A stretch of 64,000 bases of DNA from assembly GCA_001600095.1 (NCBI GenBank), contig BCIX01000002.1, positions 1,178,001 to 1,242,000 of the forward strand, in the 5' to 3' direction. The stretch comes from Bullera alba. Lineage: Eukaryota > Basidiomycota > Tremellomycetes > Tremellales > Bulleraceae. The notes beneath the pieces are model-generated. The model made no database searches, was not told the DNA's origin, and saw only the letters and a program-made list of their open reading frames with translations. The position numbers and the translations under genes were made by a program. This document shows positions 51,302 through 64,000 of this stretch, one piece after another; position 1 is the first letter of the stretch, and each line of letters begins with the position of its first letter.

Positions 51302-54300
51302 ATGAGCGCTCAGGTCTCGATAAAGAAGACCAAGGCCGCTCCTTCAGCCACTCTCATCGTCACTCGAGCACTTGCACGAGCTGGACTTCCGCCGACGCCT
51401 CATGTCGACCTGCCAGCGGGGTCTCGCCCTCAAGTCGTCAATGATGAAGGATACGAGGTAGATCAAGAGGCAGAGGAGGATGCCTTGGTCACTGAAGAGC
51501 CAGATGCCGAGGCTGAGGCAGGAGAGGAGCAGGCGATGGAGGTCGACGAGGTTGAGCCTGAAGCTCAGATATTGGAGACGGTCGTGGAAGGGCAAGTGGG
51601 ACTGGAGGGCAAAGAGCCGCTGCTGGGCTTGGCCGAGAGGTAAGTAAACGGGTATCTTCCAAGACTCTGAGCTTGACACCTCATAGTATGGTCTTACCTT
51701 TCTCCCTCACACAGACTCGCCAACGGCACCTCGCCCATCTGTTCCCGCACGTCTTCTCTCATCCACCAATCTCGTCCCACAACAAACCTCGAGCTCGAGC
51801 ACATCCTCGAGGAACGCTCCTATACCCTACACCAGCTCCGCCAGTCCAGCCATTACCTGTACGAGAGTATCATGGACCTCTTCAGCCAAAGAATCAAGCG
51901 TTGAATATCGATCCCGCCAAATCTGGCATTTCGATTGACGGTACAACCGCAAAGGGCAAAGGCAAGAAGAAGGCAGAAGACACAGATCTTGAACCTCCCG
52001 CACACGAGATAGACTGTGTAGCCAGGGTGAGTCTATCCATCGGACCGATATCCTTTCCTGGGACGGAGCTCTGGGTAGGGAGATTTGTCGAGCCTCGATC
52101 GGAGCCTTTGAGTAAGAGCGAGAAGAGGGAGCGACGGGAGTACAAGCAATCTCCATCCGATGCGGGCCAGGTGAAACGTCCAAAGCCAGCTCAACCTGCC
52201 TCGGGATCATCACAACCCAGGTCGACGACAGGGCCCAGTAAATCGACTCAGCCTCTGCCATCTGCGCCCAGAGTTGCGCCATATGCTGTAAGACCTCCAT
52301 CGGGCGGTGTGAGGCCTCCTCCAGCTCCTGGTACACGTCCTGCGATAGTAAGTCGCCCGATGCCTCGTGACTGGCTCAAGCTTACTGACACTTGACAACA
52401 GGAACCAGAGCTCATACAGCGGGTCAATCAGGCAGCCACGCAACATCCATGGTTGAGTGTCATCATACACAAAGCCGCTCGAAACAATGCGACCAAGGAA
52501 GAGCTTGCCAAGTTAGGCCGAGTAGTGGCCAGGCTAGGTCGGGGGGAGGGCGTCGGGGAGGGACCACTTGATGGTATAACGATCCCAGCTGCAGGTACCA
52601 CTCCAGCCTCAAGTACTACTCCAGCGTCAGCATCGACAAGCAGTCAGGCTGAACCGTCAACAAGTGCCGCTTCGGTCTCGCCGTCCAATGCTGCTAGCGT
52701 CGCTCCATCGACGAGCAGTACACCCCAGATCGAACCTCAGCCCAAGGGACCCAAGCAAGTAGGAGGCGGGAGCATCGACCCGGAACTACGGCCTGACATC
52801 CAAAAGCCTTTGATTCCCCTTTCTGCCTCGCAGTCGCCAACTGTTCGTCCCGTTGCAGCAGTGACGCCGACTGTGACTTCTGCGACGTCCACTACCGCAG
52901 CTTCTACGGCTGCAAGCACAGGTAACGCCACGTCGCAATCAGCTCGACCACCAAACGCTGTCCCTCCGGTCTACACACCTCTTTTCGCCAACAGCTCAGC
53001 CCGACCGGGACCCAGTAAGAGCGTCACGACCCCGGTCCAGGGCAACCCAGTCAGGCCTATGCAGCCACCACCTCCCCGACGAATATATCCCCTGCCCCCG
53101 CCGTTTCTCTTGGTTGCTTTCAAGGAGATCCCGACGGAGAAGTATTTGCTGCCCTTGGGTCTACATGCTTTTGTCTCGCGGGTGGGTGGAGACCATGTCA
53201 CGCATCCGACACCAAAGCCACCAATACCGGAGGCTACACACCTAGCCGCGACCATAGGGACTGCTTCTTCGGGGTCAAGCCAGCCCTTAGCTACCGCCTC
53301 TCATAGTATTCCTGCCGGGGCTGTCTCTCAACAAGTGCCTACACAACCCATTGCGACGCCTACGGACTCCGGTTCAGTAGCTAGATCTGCGAACAAGCGG
53401 ACCCGAGCTTCCCTTGGTAGAGGGGCGAAGGAGCAGATGGTCGAGCCCCCGTCTGCGGTTGAAGAGAAGCCCAAAGTCGAGGCGCCGCCACCAATTACAT
53501 CCAAAGCGTCAATCTCACTCACCTCCACCTTGCCTCCCACACCAGGAATGCAGCCAGTAAAAGGCACAGTTCTAATGTCGACCATGGTGCCGGTCGGAAC
53601 GTGGCAACGTCCAGATTGGCCCTCTCTAGGCAGCCGATTGCCCTTCGATAACACCGAGTTCGATCAAAAGGCAGCTCAGGCGCCAGCTCCATCGACTTCA
53701 CAGCCAGGGCCCTCAATATCGTCGAGCAATGTCCCGGTAGCGGATCTCAATGGCCCGTCAACTGAGGCTGCCGCTCCGAAATCGTCCCCAGAGCAGTCTG
53801 CCAAGCCAGAGAAACGATATGTCCTCAACCTCGGCGCCGAGGACTTCCTCCCACCTGGTAGCGCTGTACAAGCCGTCACGATCAGGATAGAGGGACTGGA
53901 CGATTACGCATGGCGTAGAATGAGGAGTGTCATGTTTCAAATCGATGCTGCGGAGCAACGCAACCTGGCAGACTTGCAGCCGGAGCTTCTCGAGCCTCCA
54001 CCTGCTACAATCTCAGGCACAGACCCAGCTCTGACTCGCAAACCAATCTTTGATCCAGCGAATCATCCCCGTTTGCGGGACGCTTATAGCTCGAGACGAA
54101 AAGCCTACTTCCAGGATATGCTTGGTCGGGTTCCCAATCGATCTTTCCCGCGATATCGACTTCCATCCGTCCGATCCGACCTCGCTGACGTCGGCGTGGA
54201 GCGATGGGCATTACGACCTTATCCAATCTCGACCAAGCCGCTCTATCACGCTTCTCCGCCGCCTGAAGGCGAAGATTATGAGCAAATGGAGGAGTTAGCC

Positions 54301-55000
54301 GTCCCAGCGAAGAAAAAGAGGAATCAGGTGGAAGAGAAAGTCACGTTTGAAATGCCAGTGTCCCTAGACCAGCTGGATGAGCGGGTGGAGGCAGGTGCCA
54401 AGCGAAGCGTCAAGGCGAGGGGATCTGGCGGCAGAGGTCGCACAAAGAAACCAGAGGATCCAAACAAAAAGCGGTACGGCGCTCGTGCTCTGCCCGGAAG
54501 GATATGCGAGGGTTGCGCGCAGAAAGGTCTGAGGGTGTGGCGGAGGGGTCCAGGTGGTAGTGGCACCCGTGAGTGAGATGAGCATCCGCCTGAGACTGGA
54601 GCTGACTGAGGTGTCAGTGTGCAAGGACTGTGGAGATAAATTTCAAGAAGGCACCTTGGGCGAATTGAAAGCTCCTGGAGCGGCCAAACTCGAGCCCGAG
54701 GGAACGTCCACACCCGCGCCAGTCGATACGGAGGAGACTTCGATCGAGACTGGATCCAAAGATGTCGTCCCAGAGGAGCCTGTCGACTCGATCATGGATG
54801 TCGACCCCAAAGAGCAAGACGAGGCCACCCTCAAAGCTGCGACTCCCAGCGCTGTGGCAGCTACCTCAGAGCAATCAACGAAGAGCGCAGAGAATCTGGC
54901 TGGGAAATCACCAGGACCAACGGTCCAAGCGTCAGGGATGGGAACGGAAGGTGACAACTCAGGGCCGTCGGTTCAAGATCTCCCACGGGGAGAACCTTAG
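51302..55000 (+). CDS. GATA-type zinc-finger protein with Ala/Ser/Pro-rich body
   Basis: Nuclear protein of about 1,180 residues in four exons. Near the C-terminus it has one zinc finger: ICEGCAQKGLRVWRRGPG then GSGTLCKDCGDKF, giving C-x2-C-x18-C-x2-C with the WRRGPGG core of GATA fingers. An intron (54569-54617) splits the finger between its two Cys pairs. The knuckle reads CKDCGD instead of the usual CNACGL. An acidic N-terminus (residues about 45-100), a helical segment QPELIQRVNQAATQHPW-like followed by IIHKAARNNATKEELAKLGR, and a long low-complexity Ser/Thr/Ala/Pro region lie before it. Conserved ordered blocks are PFLLVAFKEIPTEKYLLPLG and YAWRRMRSVMFQIDAAEQ. The helical segment recalls the SWR1-complex Swc3 module, but this is a weak, by-eye match. 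Confidence 0.75.
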
Positions 55001-55207
55001 CGTCAGAAATTACGGCATGGCATGAATCTTCGTCGAGCCCCGTGGGCCTGTCGAGCCAAACATTTATCAGTTGCGTAGGCTTGTTTTCAGTGATCCGCTT
55101 GTCTCATGTCTGGGTTTGCTCTCGTTCTCTTCTCAACCTAAGCTTCGTGCGAGGAGGTATCGCTGTCAGTACAGCTTCGACTTGCGAGCCTAGCGCCAGT
55201 ATCGACC

Positions 55208-58200
55208 ATGTCGTCGGAGAAGGAACACATCTCATCGAAGCGGGAAACAGGAGACGGCCGCAAATCTACCTGGATCTCCAAGATGAGCTTACCGGATTGG
55301 CTCACAGAGGCCGTACGGATGCCTAGGACCTGGAAGACGTTCGCAAGATGTTTGGTGGCTCTGCTTGTCACGATGGTCCTACTTGTAACCCGAGAATGTA
55401 AGTGGGCTACGTATCAAATATGTAGCGTTAGGATCGATTGACGCTTGGCCTCTGTAGCGTTGAATTTTCTGGGCCAAGCGGCATTCTTTGGCTTGATAGT
55501 AGGTGAAGGTCTCGGTATCAAGTCTACATCGCTGAGCGTTAATCTTAGACAGCGATCATGCTGCCACCATATATGGCCTTGAGTCTTTTCCTATTCGCGG
55601 GCATCGCTTTGGGCGTTGGGATGTGTATTGGTTGGGCTTGGGGTTGTGCTGCAATGGCTGCCGGTCTACGAGCTAGAAGTCAGACATTGCTGGCACAAAA
55701 CACCCAGGCGTTTCGCGCTGGGTAAGCTCCGAAGGTCAAGGGGAGAAAGCAGAGGATTGACGGATGTATAGGATAAATCCGAATGGGAATGTGGCTACCC
55801 AACGTGATTCACCTCCCTGCAAAATCCTGATACGAATGCTGACCTCCCTCTACAGAGAGGCAGGCCGTATTCGAGGGTCAATGGCTGGATGCTCGATGTA
55901 CCGCCGTGTTTGGCGTCTTTCTGTTCATCGGGACGTATTTCTTCGGATGGATTCGAGCGACTAGGCCCAAACTGTGAGTACCACATAGCTGTTCGGTATA
56001 AGGCTGAGTTTTGGTGTAGGGTACTGCTCAGTGTGTTTGGAAGCATCATCCTTGATTGTGAGCTGCTCGTTGGGTAAGCTAAGATACAAGACTGATTGTC
56101 CTCAGTGATGTGCTCGTATGGCCCACTGTTCCCAAGCCAACAATACACTCTGGCTGTGAGCTTTGTCTCATGGTATTTCAGGCCCTTCATGAACTGATGA
56201 TACATCGTCAGCGTCAACTTCTCTTACCGGCAGCCCTATACATCGCCACGGGGGCGGCCTGTACCATACTCATCTTCCCTCAATCTCTCAATCATATCGT
56301 CCTGACGGATCTTATCCGATCAAACCTACAGCCCATCCAGTCCATGGTACGGCTTCAGGACACAGTGGTAACCACATCACCCTCGGACAAAGCCAAAGTG
56401 TCGGAGCTGTCGGGGAAATTGGTGGGCCTTCGAGCCAAACATGTTGCCGGAGTCAACGCCCTCGAAGGTCAACTAGGCTTCCTGGGTCTGGAGATCACCC
56501 GGGGTCAGATTGGCGGGAAGGATCTTGTCGAGATATTCAAGAAGTTCAAGCAGCTTGGCGGCAGAGCGTACGCCCTTTCTTCTTTCATGGTTAGTCGTCG
56601 AATAATCACCGATGGGTGATATTGATTGACGTCTCGTAGATCCTGCTCAACGAAAGGCATGAATCTGCCCAAAGTCATAAAGACCAGCCGTCAGCCACGC
56701 CATATACCGCGATGAGTCACCACATGGACATGACTAGGAAGCACCAACATCCCGGTACGGATCTGGACGAGCTCTTGCCCTCGGTCGCCTCGTCCACGGA
56801 GGATCTAAGAAGGGCCTCCGATACGGCATTGGAAGATGCTATGACATGGCTAGACGCGGTCAATCACTCGAGATGGCGTAGACCACCGGCCTCGCTTCCC
56901 AGCCTAGAACACAGAGAGAACAACCTGGCCAACCTGAAGCGCGCGCTGGAAGAGTATCGTTCGGACAAACATTTCGCTGTGCTGGAGCCCTACCGCGGTA
57001 TATTCGACGACAAGGGCAAACTCAAGCCCGGTCATGCGCGGAGAATTCGATACTCGACACCGAGTCTCTTCAGATGCCATGTCTTCACCAGCAACCTCAT
57101 CGCTTACAACAAGAACTTGGTCCAAGTGTTGGAACTCTTACTGCAGGTGGAACGAGCGAACCCGAAGGCCAAAATACAGATGCCTACCGCCTTCGCCAAG
57201 AAGATCGTCGAGTCTGCCAACCAGTCGGATGGGACCAATCCTTTGGATAGGGGCACTGACATGACCGACTTTGATCACAGTGACGACGCAAGTACCAGCT
57301 CTGGGGCAAGCACGATCGAAGCTGAAAAGCGCAAAGCACAGCAATCGACGAAAGGTGATGCCGGTAAAACGTCCAAGGGGAGTGCGATTCATCGACTCAG
57401 CCGCTCACTTGCCGCCGCCTGGAAGGGCTTTTGGTCGGACGCTGGTATCTTTGCGCTCAAGTATGGTATCGTCAGCATAGCCCTGTGGATCCCGCAAATC
57501 TGCAGGAGCTCTGCCTATTTCACCTACGAGAACAAAGGCCTGTGGGCGCTCATCATGGCCCAGACCGCTCTTGGGGTGTATACCGGCGAACAAGTGATCA
57601 CATTTGTGGTCAGAATGACGGGTACTGTGATCGGACTGGTTATTGGTATGGTGATCTGGTATATTGGCGCTCCGGGGAACGGCAGTGGCAATCCCTATGG
57701 GCTTGCTGCTGCCACGGTGGTGTTCATGGGCCCGGTCATTCTTTTGAGGGTGATCGCTCCTCCGCGGACTCTCCAATTCTGGATCATCATGGGGGCCACT
57801 ATTGGTGTAAGTCCAACCCTGATACGCAAATTTCACTCGCTTATATTGTGTAGCTTGTAGTTGGCTATTCCTGGGTCGACGAGAAGATCCCACAAGTTGG
57901 CAATGTCGGTTCTGGAGCTGCTCTGGCCGGACGGAGAGCACTGCTCGTCATCATTGGTGAGTTCAGACTACTGGTGGAAGGAAGGTCGAGTCACAGCGGG
58001 ATCATGCTGAGTGAGAGCCAGGTTTCACGGCAGCGTTCATCATCATGATCTTCCCTCGACCTGTGTCTGCTCGACAGGTCTTACGACGGAATCTGGCAAA
58101 GACAATCAAGAGTACAAGCTCGCTCTACAGCCAAATAGTGGAGGACATTGCCGACCAGACCTCGCATCCTGATCATTCTGTTGACGCGCAAGAGCGTCTT

Positions 58201-59116
58201 GATCGATATCGATCGCATTTCCTCAAACTTTTGGTGAGTGATGAACCCTTGGGCGACTGTAATCATCTTTTGACGGAATTGTAGGGTAAACTTCAAGAAG
58301 TAGAACAGCAAATGTCGTATGCGAGGTGAGTTTATACCAGGTCAATAGAGGTCGTGTGTTGACCAGAACTAGATTTGAACCGGGATTGAAGTAAGTCAAT
58401 GCGCTGAGATAGGATATAAGTTGCTGATGCCAGTGATAGAGGCTCGTGGCCAAAGCGAAAGTACGACAACTGTATCAAAGCCGAGCGGCAGATCGTAGCG
58501 TCGTTGGCTTTGTTGGTCAGTGCGTACGCCGACTTGCAACCTCAATGGTGCGATAAGCTCTCCAAGATGCACGCGATGAATCCAGCCTTCGTAAGTCGGG
58601 AAGTGGAGGGCTTTCGTGAACGCTTGACTGACCATTCCCAGATCCAAGACTGCCTGTCTCTATTTGAAACACTGCAGGATAGCATGCGACAGGCGAAACC
58701 GGTGAACCAGACCACGCCCATAATGGAGAAATTGGCCCTTAGAGCACTGGCCAAACCCATCCAAGACCACGATAGTAACAACAGTCATCACGACGACGAT
58801 CGCCAAGACGACGATGAGCGTGAGGCGTCGATGGAGGCTAAAGAGGATCAAGCGGCGTTGAGGTCATTGGGCCAACCTATGACATGGGATCTCTGCCACG
58901 TGAGTCTCTCCTATTGCTTGACACCTGATTGTATGCTAAGATTACAATGTGCTACAGGACGAGCAGCTGGCGATCTTTGCAACGGCTACCGTGGCTTTGA
59001 CGCAGATTACGAATGGGCTGAACGATTTGCAGAGAGCTGTGATCAGTATACTGGGGGAAACGGAGCCTTCCGTGTATGATAAGACACAGGGTCAACGGGC
59101 TGGAGAAGCGGTATAA
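55208..59116 (+). CDS. ArAE/DUF2421-type multi-pass membrane protein (Bre4-like)
   Basis: Fungal membrane protein of the aromatic acid exporter-like family (ArAE_2_N with a DUF2421-type C-terminal part), related to yeast Bre4. The first half has TM helices: TWKTFARCLVALLVTMVLLV, SLNFLGQAAFFGLIVTAIML-PPY, LFLFAGIALGVGMCIGWAWG, FGVFLFIGTYFFGWIRATRP, and ALYIATGAACTILIFPQSLN. A large soluble region (about 56340-57400) contains helices such as KVSELSGKLVGLRAKHVAGV. The second membrane block has FALKYGIVSIALWIPQICRS, LIMAQTALGVYTGEQVITFV and VVRMTGTVIGLVIGMVIWYI, then the cytosolic C-terminal part with an acidic His/Asp run (HHDDDRQDDD). It ends GQRAGEAV. More than ten introns. The transported substrate is unknown. 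Confidence 0.85.
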
Positions 59117-59901
59117 TCCGAGTCACAGGCTGCACATGTTGTACGATGGTACTCGGTACTGTAGTCCTGCTCAGGCTACCACCAGCTATATCAACACGTT
59201 ACACACACCCTCTTGCACATAAAGTAGCCCTCGCAGCCTCGAGGCCGCAGCTGTCAAGCCCACGGCCTCACCGCCCTCAGCCAAACGGCCGGACGCGTCG
59301 CGCCCAAAATTTGCTTCCGTGTCGCCCGACCGCACTCACTGTTCGAGCTCGGACTTGGCTCGGACCTGCTTCAAACTGATCGAGAGAGCGTTGGAACAGA
59401 CACAGCTAGCCCAACAGATCCTGTAGCACCCCATCTGCGCAGTGTGATTAGGAGCAGGAGAAACCGGAGATCGATCGCGCTCAATCTGGAGGACGGCTTG
59501 GCGCGAATAATGGATTGGTAGCTTGACAACTGGAATCGTATCACATCGGCTGGGTCTACGATACCTCGACGACGACTTTGGCTGTCTCGTGTGGAACGCG
59601 TACGCGCGGTGATCATCTCAAGCTCGGAGACTACTGTGAGTGAGTGCGGAGAATATTGATTGGAGTCTTGGACGCTATCTGCTCGTGCTTGCTCGATCGT
59701 CCCTAACGGGTAATTACTCGCATCTTGCCCGGCCTCGGGAGCTATCAACGAATTGTAGGATGGCGAGTAGCTAATGACCGAAAGTAGCTGTTCAACCTCC
59801 GCCAGTAATGATTCTACATCTTGGATCCGCATCTCTATCAAGTGGCCGAGCTTGAGAACTGGACAAAATCTCATAGCCCATTGGACTCGATCAACCCCAG
59901 G
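59117..59901. other. 5' region of the RasGEF gene
   Basis: About 785 bases before the chosen ATG of the RasGEF. A frame starting at ATG 59774 (MTESSCSTSASNDSTSWIRI) joins in phase across a possible 35-base intron (59842-59876, GTGGCC donor) to the coding frame, so the real start may be there. Otherwise the stretch shows no gene. Confidence 0.45.
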
Positions 59902-62900
59902 ATGCAGGTCAATCTGCAGGTATCCGAGGCGGGGCCATCGAAAGGACCTCGTCATCAGGCATCTTTATCGCAGTCTTCTACGAAGGACTTGCCTCCCACG
60001 CCCATCTCTCCTACGATTCATGGCAGACCGACGCACGTCCAGGCGATTCACGATTTCAACCCGCTCCTATTAGCATCTGCCGCCGGATCTACGTCGAGCG
60101 CGAACATGTACCTACCGTTCAAAGCAGGAGAGATCATTCGGGTTCATGTCAGAGATACGACGGGATGGTGGGATGGCGAGATCTCTGTGGTGGATGCGGA
60201 AGAGGAAGCTCGGAAAGGGCCCAGGAGAGGATGGTTCCCCAGCAATTACGTGCGGGAAATGGGAGTTGACGGCGTGAGTACATCTTGGAGCGTCGGGTCG
60301 CTGAGCCGTGCCAGTCCTCCCATCGCCGAGGCGAATCTAATACCAAATCCGAGGCGACTACCAGTCCCAAATCTCGCAACCAATCGATATCTTCAACTCA
60401 TCACCGGCATCAATCATCCACTTCGCATCACAGTCGGATATCGAGTACGACTACCACTCAGACCCTATCGCCGCGATCTCAGGCTATGTCCGAGCTGCCA
60501 CAATCCTTTCAAGCTATAATATTACCTATAATACACGCACTCACTTCCTTGGATAACGCTATACACACCAACAAGCGATTTCACATCCAGCCGGCCACCG
60601 CGGCTATCATATCGTCGATACGCTCTGCGTTGATGATGACGGATTGTCTCAACAAGGAGTCGACTGTACTCTCCGCTTGGCCCACGCTTGTCAAGGAACG
60701 GAAGATTGTCTTGATAGACCTCTCAAAACTCGTGGGACTTGCTCGCGTGGCTACTGGCAACGTAAACGACCAAGCGAATCCGCCATCGGAACTCGACGTC
60801 AAGGATCTCAATGCTATAGCTACCGCTGCCCGAGCCGTCTTCGCCAGTATTCAAAAATTCCTCAACCTTGCACACGGCTGCGGCGTGCGACCTATCAGCA
60901 GCGCGGATGCAAGACAATCCAGCGACGACATGGGTATCGCCGCCACAAGTGACGGCTCCCGGCGGTCAGAAGTTCAAACGCACACCGCATCTCGAGGTCT
61001 TGCCAAGGGGAGGCAGTCTTCGAACGCCCGTATGCAGGAGACCTTCAAGCTGAGGGCAGCGAGTATCGGCGATCTAAGAGCTGCCCGGAAGCTCGCATCC
61101 AGTCCACCACCACCAGTCCCGATGACGGCAGGCATGCTGAGCAGTAATCACACTGTGACAGGATCATCATCCCCAGCTTCGGTTGGCACACCAATGTCGG
61201 CATCCTTCGCCTCGTCATCCGGTTCCGCGAGGTCGTCCCCAGTCGTTCACAGGCCAAATCACGCTAGGCAGAAAACTAGCAGCGTTGGCAGCTCGTCCAC
61301 ACACAGTAATGGGGAACCTAGCCCCATCTCACAAGGATCATTCACTGGTCGATCCTACAACTCGCCCGCCAAGACAGCACCCACCTCGTCGTCTGATGTC
61401 TGGGAAGCGATCAGCGTTGCCGAGGACGGTTTGTTGTCGATCATTGCAGCATTCATCGGCCACATCCACTCTCATCACATCAGTTCGCACCCATCGAGTC
61501 ATGCTAATCTCATCGAAATGACCCGCGAAACGATCGACTGCGTCAGGGAGCTCCTGACGGTCGTGGAGTCGATAGGCCGTAGCCCAGGTATCCGGTCCGA
61601 GAAACCTAGGGAGATTGACCAACTCCGGGTATCGAAAGACAACCTCTACGAAATCGCATCCAAGCTGGTCGAAGGAGCAGAGTCGGTGGCCAACGCGCCG
61701 TTCTCAGAAGTGGGCGAGACCGACTATGAGGGTGTCAAGGGCAGGTTGTTACAAACCGCAACTGCGACTCTGCGATGTGGTACAGAATGCGTACGCTTGG
61801 TCAAGCTGTGCATTCCAGAGGAGAGTACACCTTCTGCAACTGCGACTCCACGACAATGGGATCCTGTCGGTCGACAGCTCACTCCGCGACCTGCACACGA
61901 GGCGGCACTGGTGTATCGCGATCGGCTGGTTGGCCAGCGCGGAGTACATACCCTATCTGGACTGCACCGGAAGGCGAGCAGTTTGGGACAATTGCAACAG
62001 CGCTTCAAGGAGGGCTCGACAGGCATACAAGGATCCATGGATGAGGATGAGGTTCAAACTGAGGATGACGACGAGGAGGTCGTCGGCGATACCAGCAGAG
62101 AGGAAGAACACACTCTTCAGCCCGCGGTCCAAGTTACCAAACCGTTCCCCGAGGTCAAAGTGAGTGACAGCACTGGCTGGATTTCTCTTACTGACAACAT
62201 TCCGTAGCGTCGACCATCCTTGCTCCACACGCATACCTCGCCGTCCTTGCTCACTCCCGGCCCCAGGTCTGCAGAAATGTTTAAGTCGTATTCGGAGGAT
62301 CCTGGACCTCGAAGCCGTTCTTCAAGCTTGACCTCGCCTGCACCTCCGTCTCGAATGACTCACAGATCACCTTCCCGGTCTGCAGATCTCGACAAGTTCA
62401 CTGCCGATTACAACCTACCCTCTATTACCCGACGTAGCCCTCTAGCACAGGCTCTGGCTTCCCCGGCCGGAACTCCATCAGAGTATCACCCGTCGACAGC
62501 TCCGGGATCACTCAGGTCGTCTGGTGGCAGCGAGCACACGACACCTGCACCTACAACACCGCACTCTTTCGATGCGCCCCTCGACGACTCGCCTGTTCTG
62601 GATTACCTCAAGCCCGAACCCCCGGTCCCAGCCCCAGTCAACAGGCTAGCCAAATTGAGGATCGATACAGGGGTGGTCGGGAACAATCAACTGACAGCCC
62701 CGAGACCAGATGCTCCTCAACGCTCAGCCACGGCGCCTTTACCAGTAGCAAGTACAGACGCCCGATTCTGGGTGGTCGCCCACGACTACGATCCCAGGGA
62801 GATCGCGTTCAACTCTGAAGGAAACATGGTTGGCGCCAGTCTCGCTGTTCTCGTTGAGAAAATGACTCCCCATGACGGACCGGTCGAACACACCTTCTGG

Positions 62901-64000
62901 ACAAGCTTCTTCTATACATTCCGATTGCATACCAAGCCCGCCGATCTAGTTTCCGCCATGATTGCACGCTACGACATTCAGCCACCAACATCAATGGCAG
63001 TTGGCGATCGCGAAAGGGCAATTTGGATTGAGCGCAAGGTGGTACCTGTCCGACTCCGAATCTACAACTTTTTGAAAGCGTGGTTGGACACGTATTGGGT
63101 TGCTGCGACCGACGACGTGGTGCTCATGACCTTGCGGGAGTTTGCTTCCGACGTTGTCTCAAGGACTCTACCTGCAATGGCCCCTCGACTACTGGATTCG
63201 ATCCGAAGAAAGCTCTCGGGGCCATTGACCGGATCCACCATGTCCGACACCAAAAGCCTAAAGAGAGCCTCGTCGACTGACAAACTTCGCTCGGCAATCA
63301 GCCCCCCTAGTCATGGTGGCCTTCCGCCAACTCCAATCATCTCAAAGTCGCTCAACTCGCTGTTGCAAAAGAACCCTTCGTCCTCGGTATTCACCATCAC
63401 CGACTTTGACACTGTGGAACTGGCTCGACAACTCACGATATTAGAATCCAAGCTGTTCTGCGCGGTGACCCCGGAGGATCTGCTACAAACGGGCAAAAAG
63501 GCGATTCCCGAGCTGAAAGCTTTATCCACCATGAGCAATCAGATCACGGGTTGGGTCGCGGACAATATCTTGAACGAGCAAGATGCCAAAAAGCGCGCCG
63601 CGTTGCTCAAGTTTTACATCAAGCTGTCGGACGTGAGTCTCACCAACTACGTGCTTCTGGGAATCCTGCTAAGAATGACTCGTCAGAAATGCCTCATCCT
63701 CAACAACTTCTCCACGATGTTCGCCATCCTTGCAGGACTGAATAGCAGTATCGTTTTGCGATTGAAGAGAACCTGGGATGTGAGTGGAATAATGCTCGAA
63801 CCAAGAGAAGTGCTGACATTACATCAAGGCTCTCCCGGTAAAGTATCGCTTGATCATGGACCGATTGCAGGGTCTGATTGAACACACCAAGGTGAGCCAT
63901 AGCTACTGTCTTTCCTCTGTTGGCTAAGCTGACATCAACGCGTAGAACCACGCGGCGTATCGGGCGAAGCTGCGGGAGGTAGATGGACCCTGTTTGCCTT
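59902..64000 (+). CDS. CDC25: Cdc25-type Ras guanine-nucleotide exchange factor, SH3-RasGEF_N-RasGEF (3' end outside window)
   Basis: Exchange factor that loads Ras with GTP at the plasma membrane and so drives cAMP and morphogenesis signalling. The N-terminal SH3 domain reads THVQAIHDFNPLLLAS, FKAGEIIRVHVRDTTGWWDG and RGWFPSNYVREM. A long middle region of helices (ELPQSFQAIILPIIHALTSL) and Ser-rich linkers includes WDPVGRQLTPRPAHEAALVY. RasGEF_N has LAVLVEKMTPHDGPVEHTFW and TSFFYTFRLHTKPADLVSAM. The catalytic RasGEF domain starts ITDFDTVELARQLTILESKL and includes CLILNNFSTMFAILAGLNSS, cut off after YRAKLREVDGPC at the window end. Short introns at 60274-60314, 62159-62206 and three near the end. 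The gene is incomplete at its 3' end. Confidence 0.93.

Overview
The window is nuclear DNA of a filamentous or yeast-like fungus. A basidiomycete of the Cryptococcus/Tremella type (Tremellomycetes) is the best guess. Nearly every gene is cut by many very short introns (about 35-55 bases), mostly with GTGAGT donors and a CTGAC/CTAAC-like branch point close to the AG. Genes are densely packed on both strands, and the gene set is fungal: a fungal-specific transcription factor, a microbial rhodopsin, an RTA1 protein, an ArAE-type membrane protein and a class X-like hybrid histidine kinase. The placement is inferred from gene structure and content, not from a database match.

Layout, left to right: the 3' end of a fungal transcription factor (+, cut by the window start); a type-1 opsin (-); a Ca2+-regulated aspartate/glutamate mitochondrial carrier (-); a small RGG protein (+); a PIF1-family DNA helicase (-); a CSC1/OSCA-type channel with a huge C-terminal tail (+); an F-box/LRR-like protein (-); a very large hybrid histidine kinase (-); TCTP (-); a GH13 alpha-glucosidase (+); a tetraspanin-like protein (+); an Aurora-like kinase (-) and a Rab18-like GTPase (+) whose start codons are 12 bases apart; a carbohydrate block of a DUF2264 protein (+), an MFS sugar transporter (-) and a GH28 enzyme (+); a divergent mitochondrial-carrier-like protein (+); an RTA1 protein (+); an Mdm1-type PXA-RGS-PX sorting nexin (-); a GATA-finger protein (+); an ArAE/DUF2421 membrane protein (+); and the 5' part of a Cdc25-type SH3-RasGEF (+, cut by the window end).

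Most neighbours are unrelated housekeeping or signalling genes. The exception is 37.4-43.1 kb. There a DUF2264 protein, a sugar transporter and a GH28 enzyme with rhamnogalacturonan-type features sit together; the transporter and the GH28 gene share a 277-base divergent promoter, and the DUF2264 and transporter genes converge with 21 bases between stop codons. This looks like a small pectin/rhamnogalacturonan utilisation cluster. Signalling and sensing genes are numerous (opsin, hybrid histidine kinase, CSC1 channel, Aurora, Rab, RasGEF, tetraspanin), but nothing in the sequence ties them into one pathway.

I saw no rRNA, tRNA, CRISPR array or recognisable transposon. Exon boundaries were worked out by eye from splice signals and reading frames; for genes with many introns I give only the overall CDS span.
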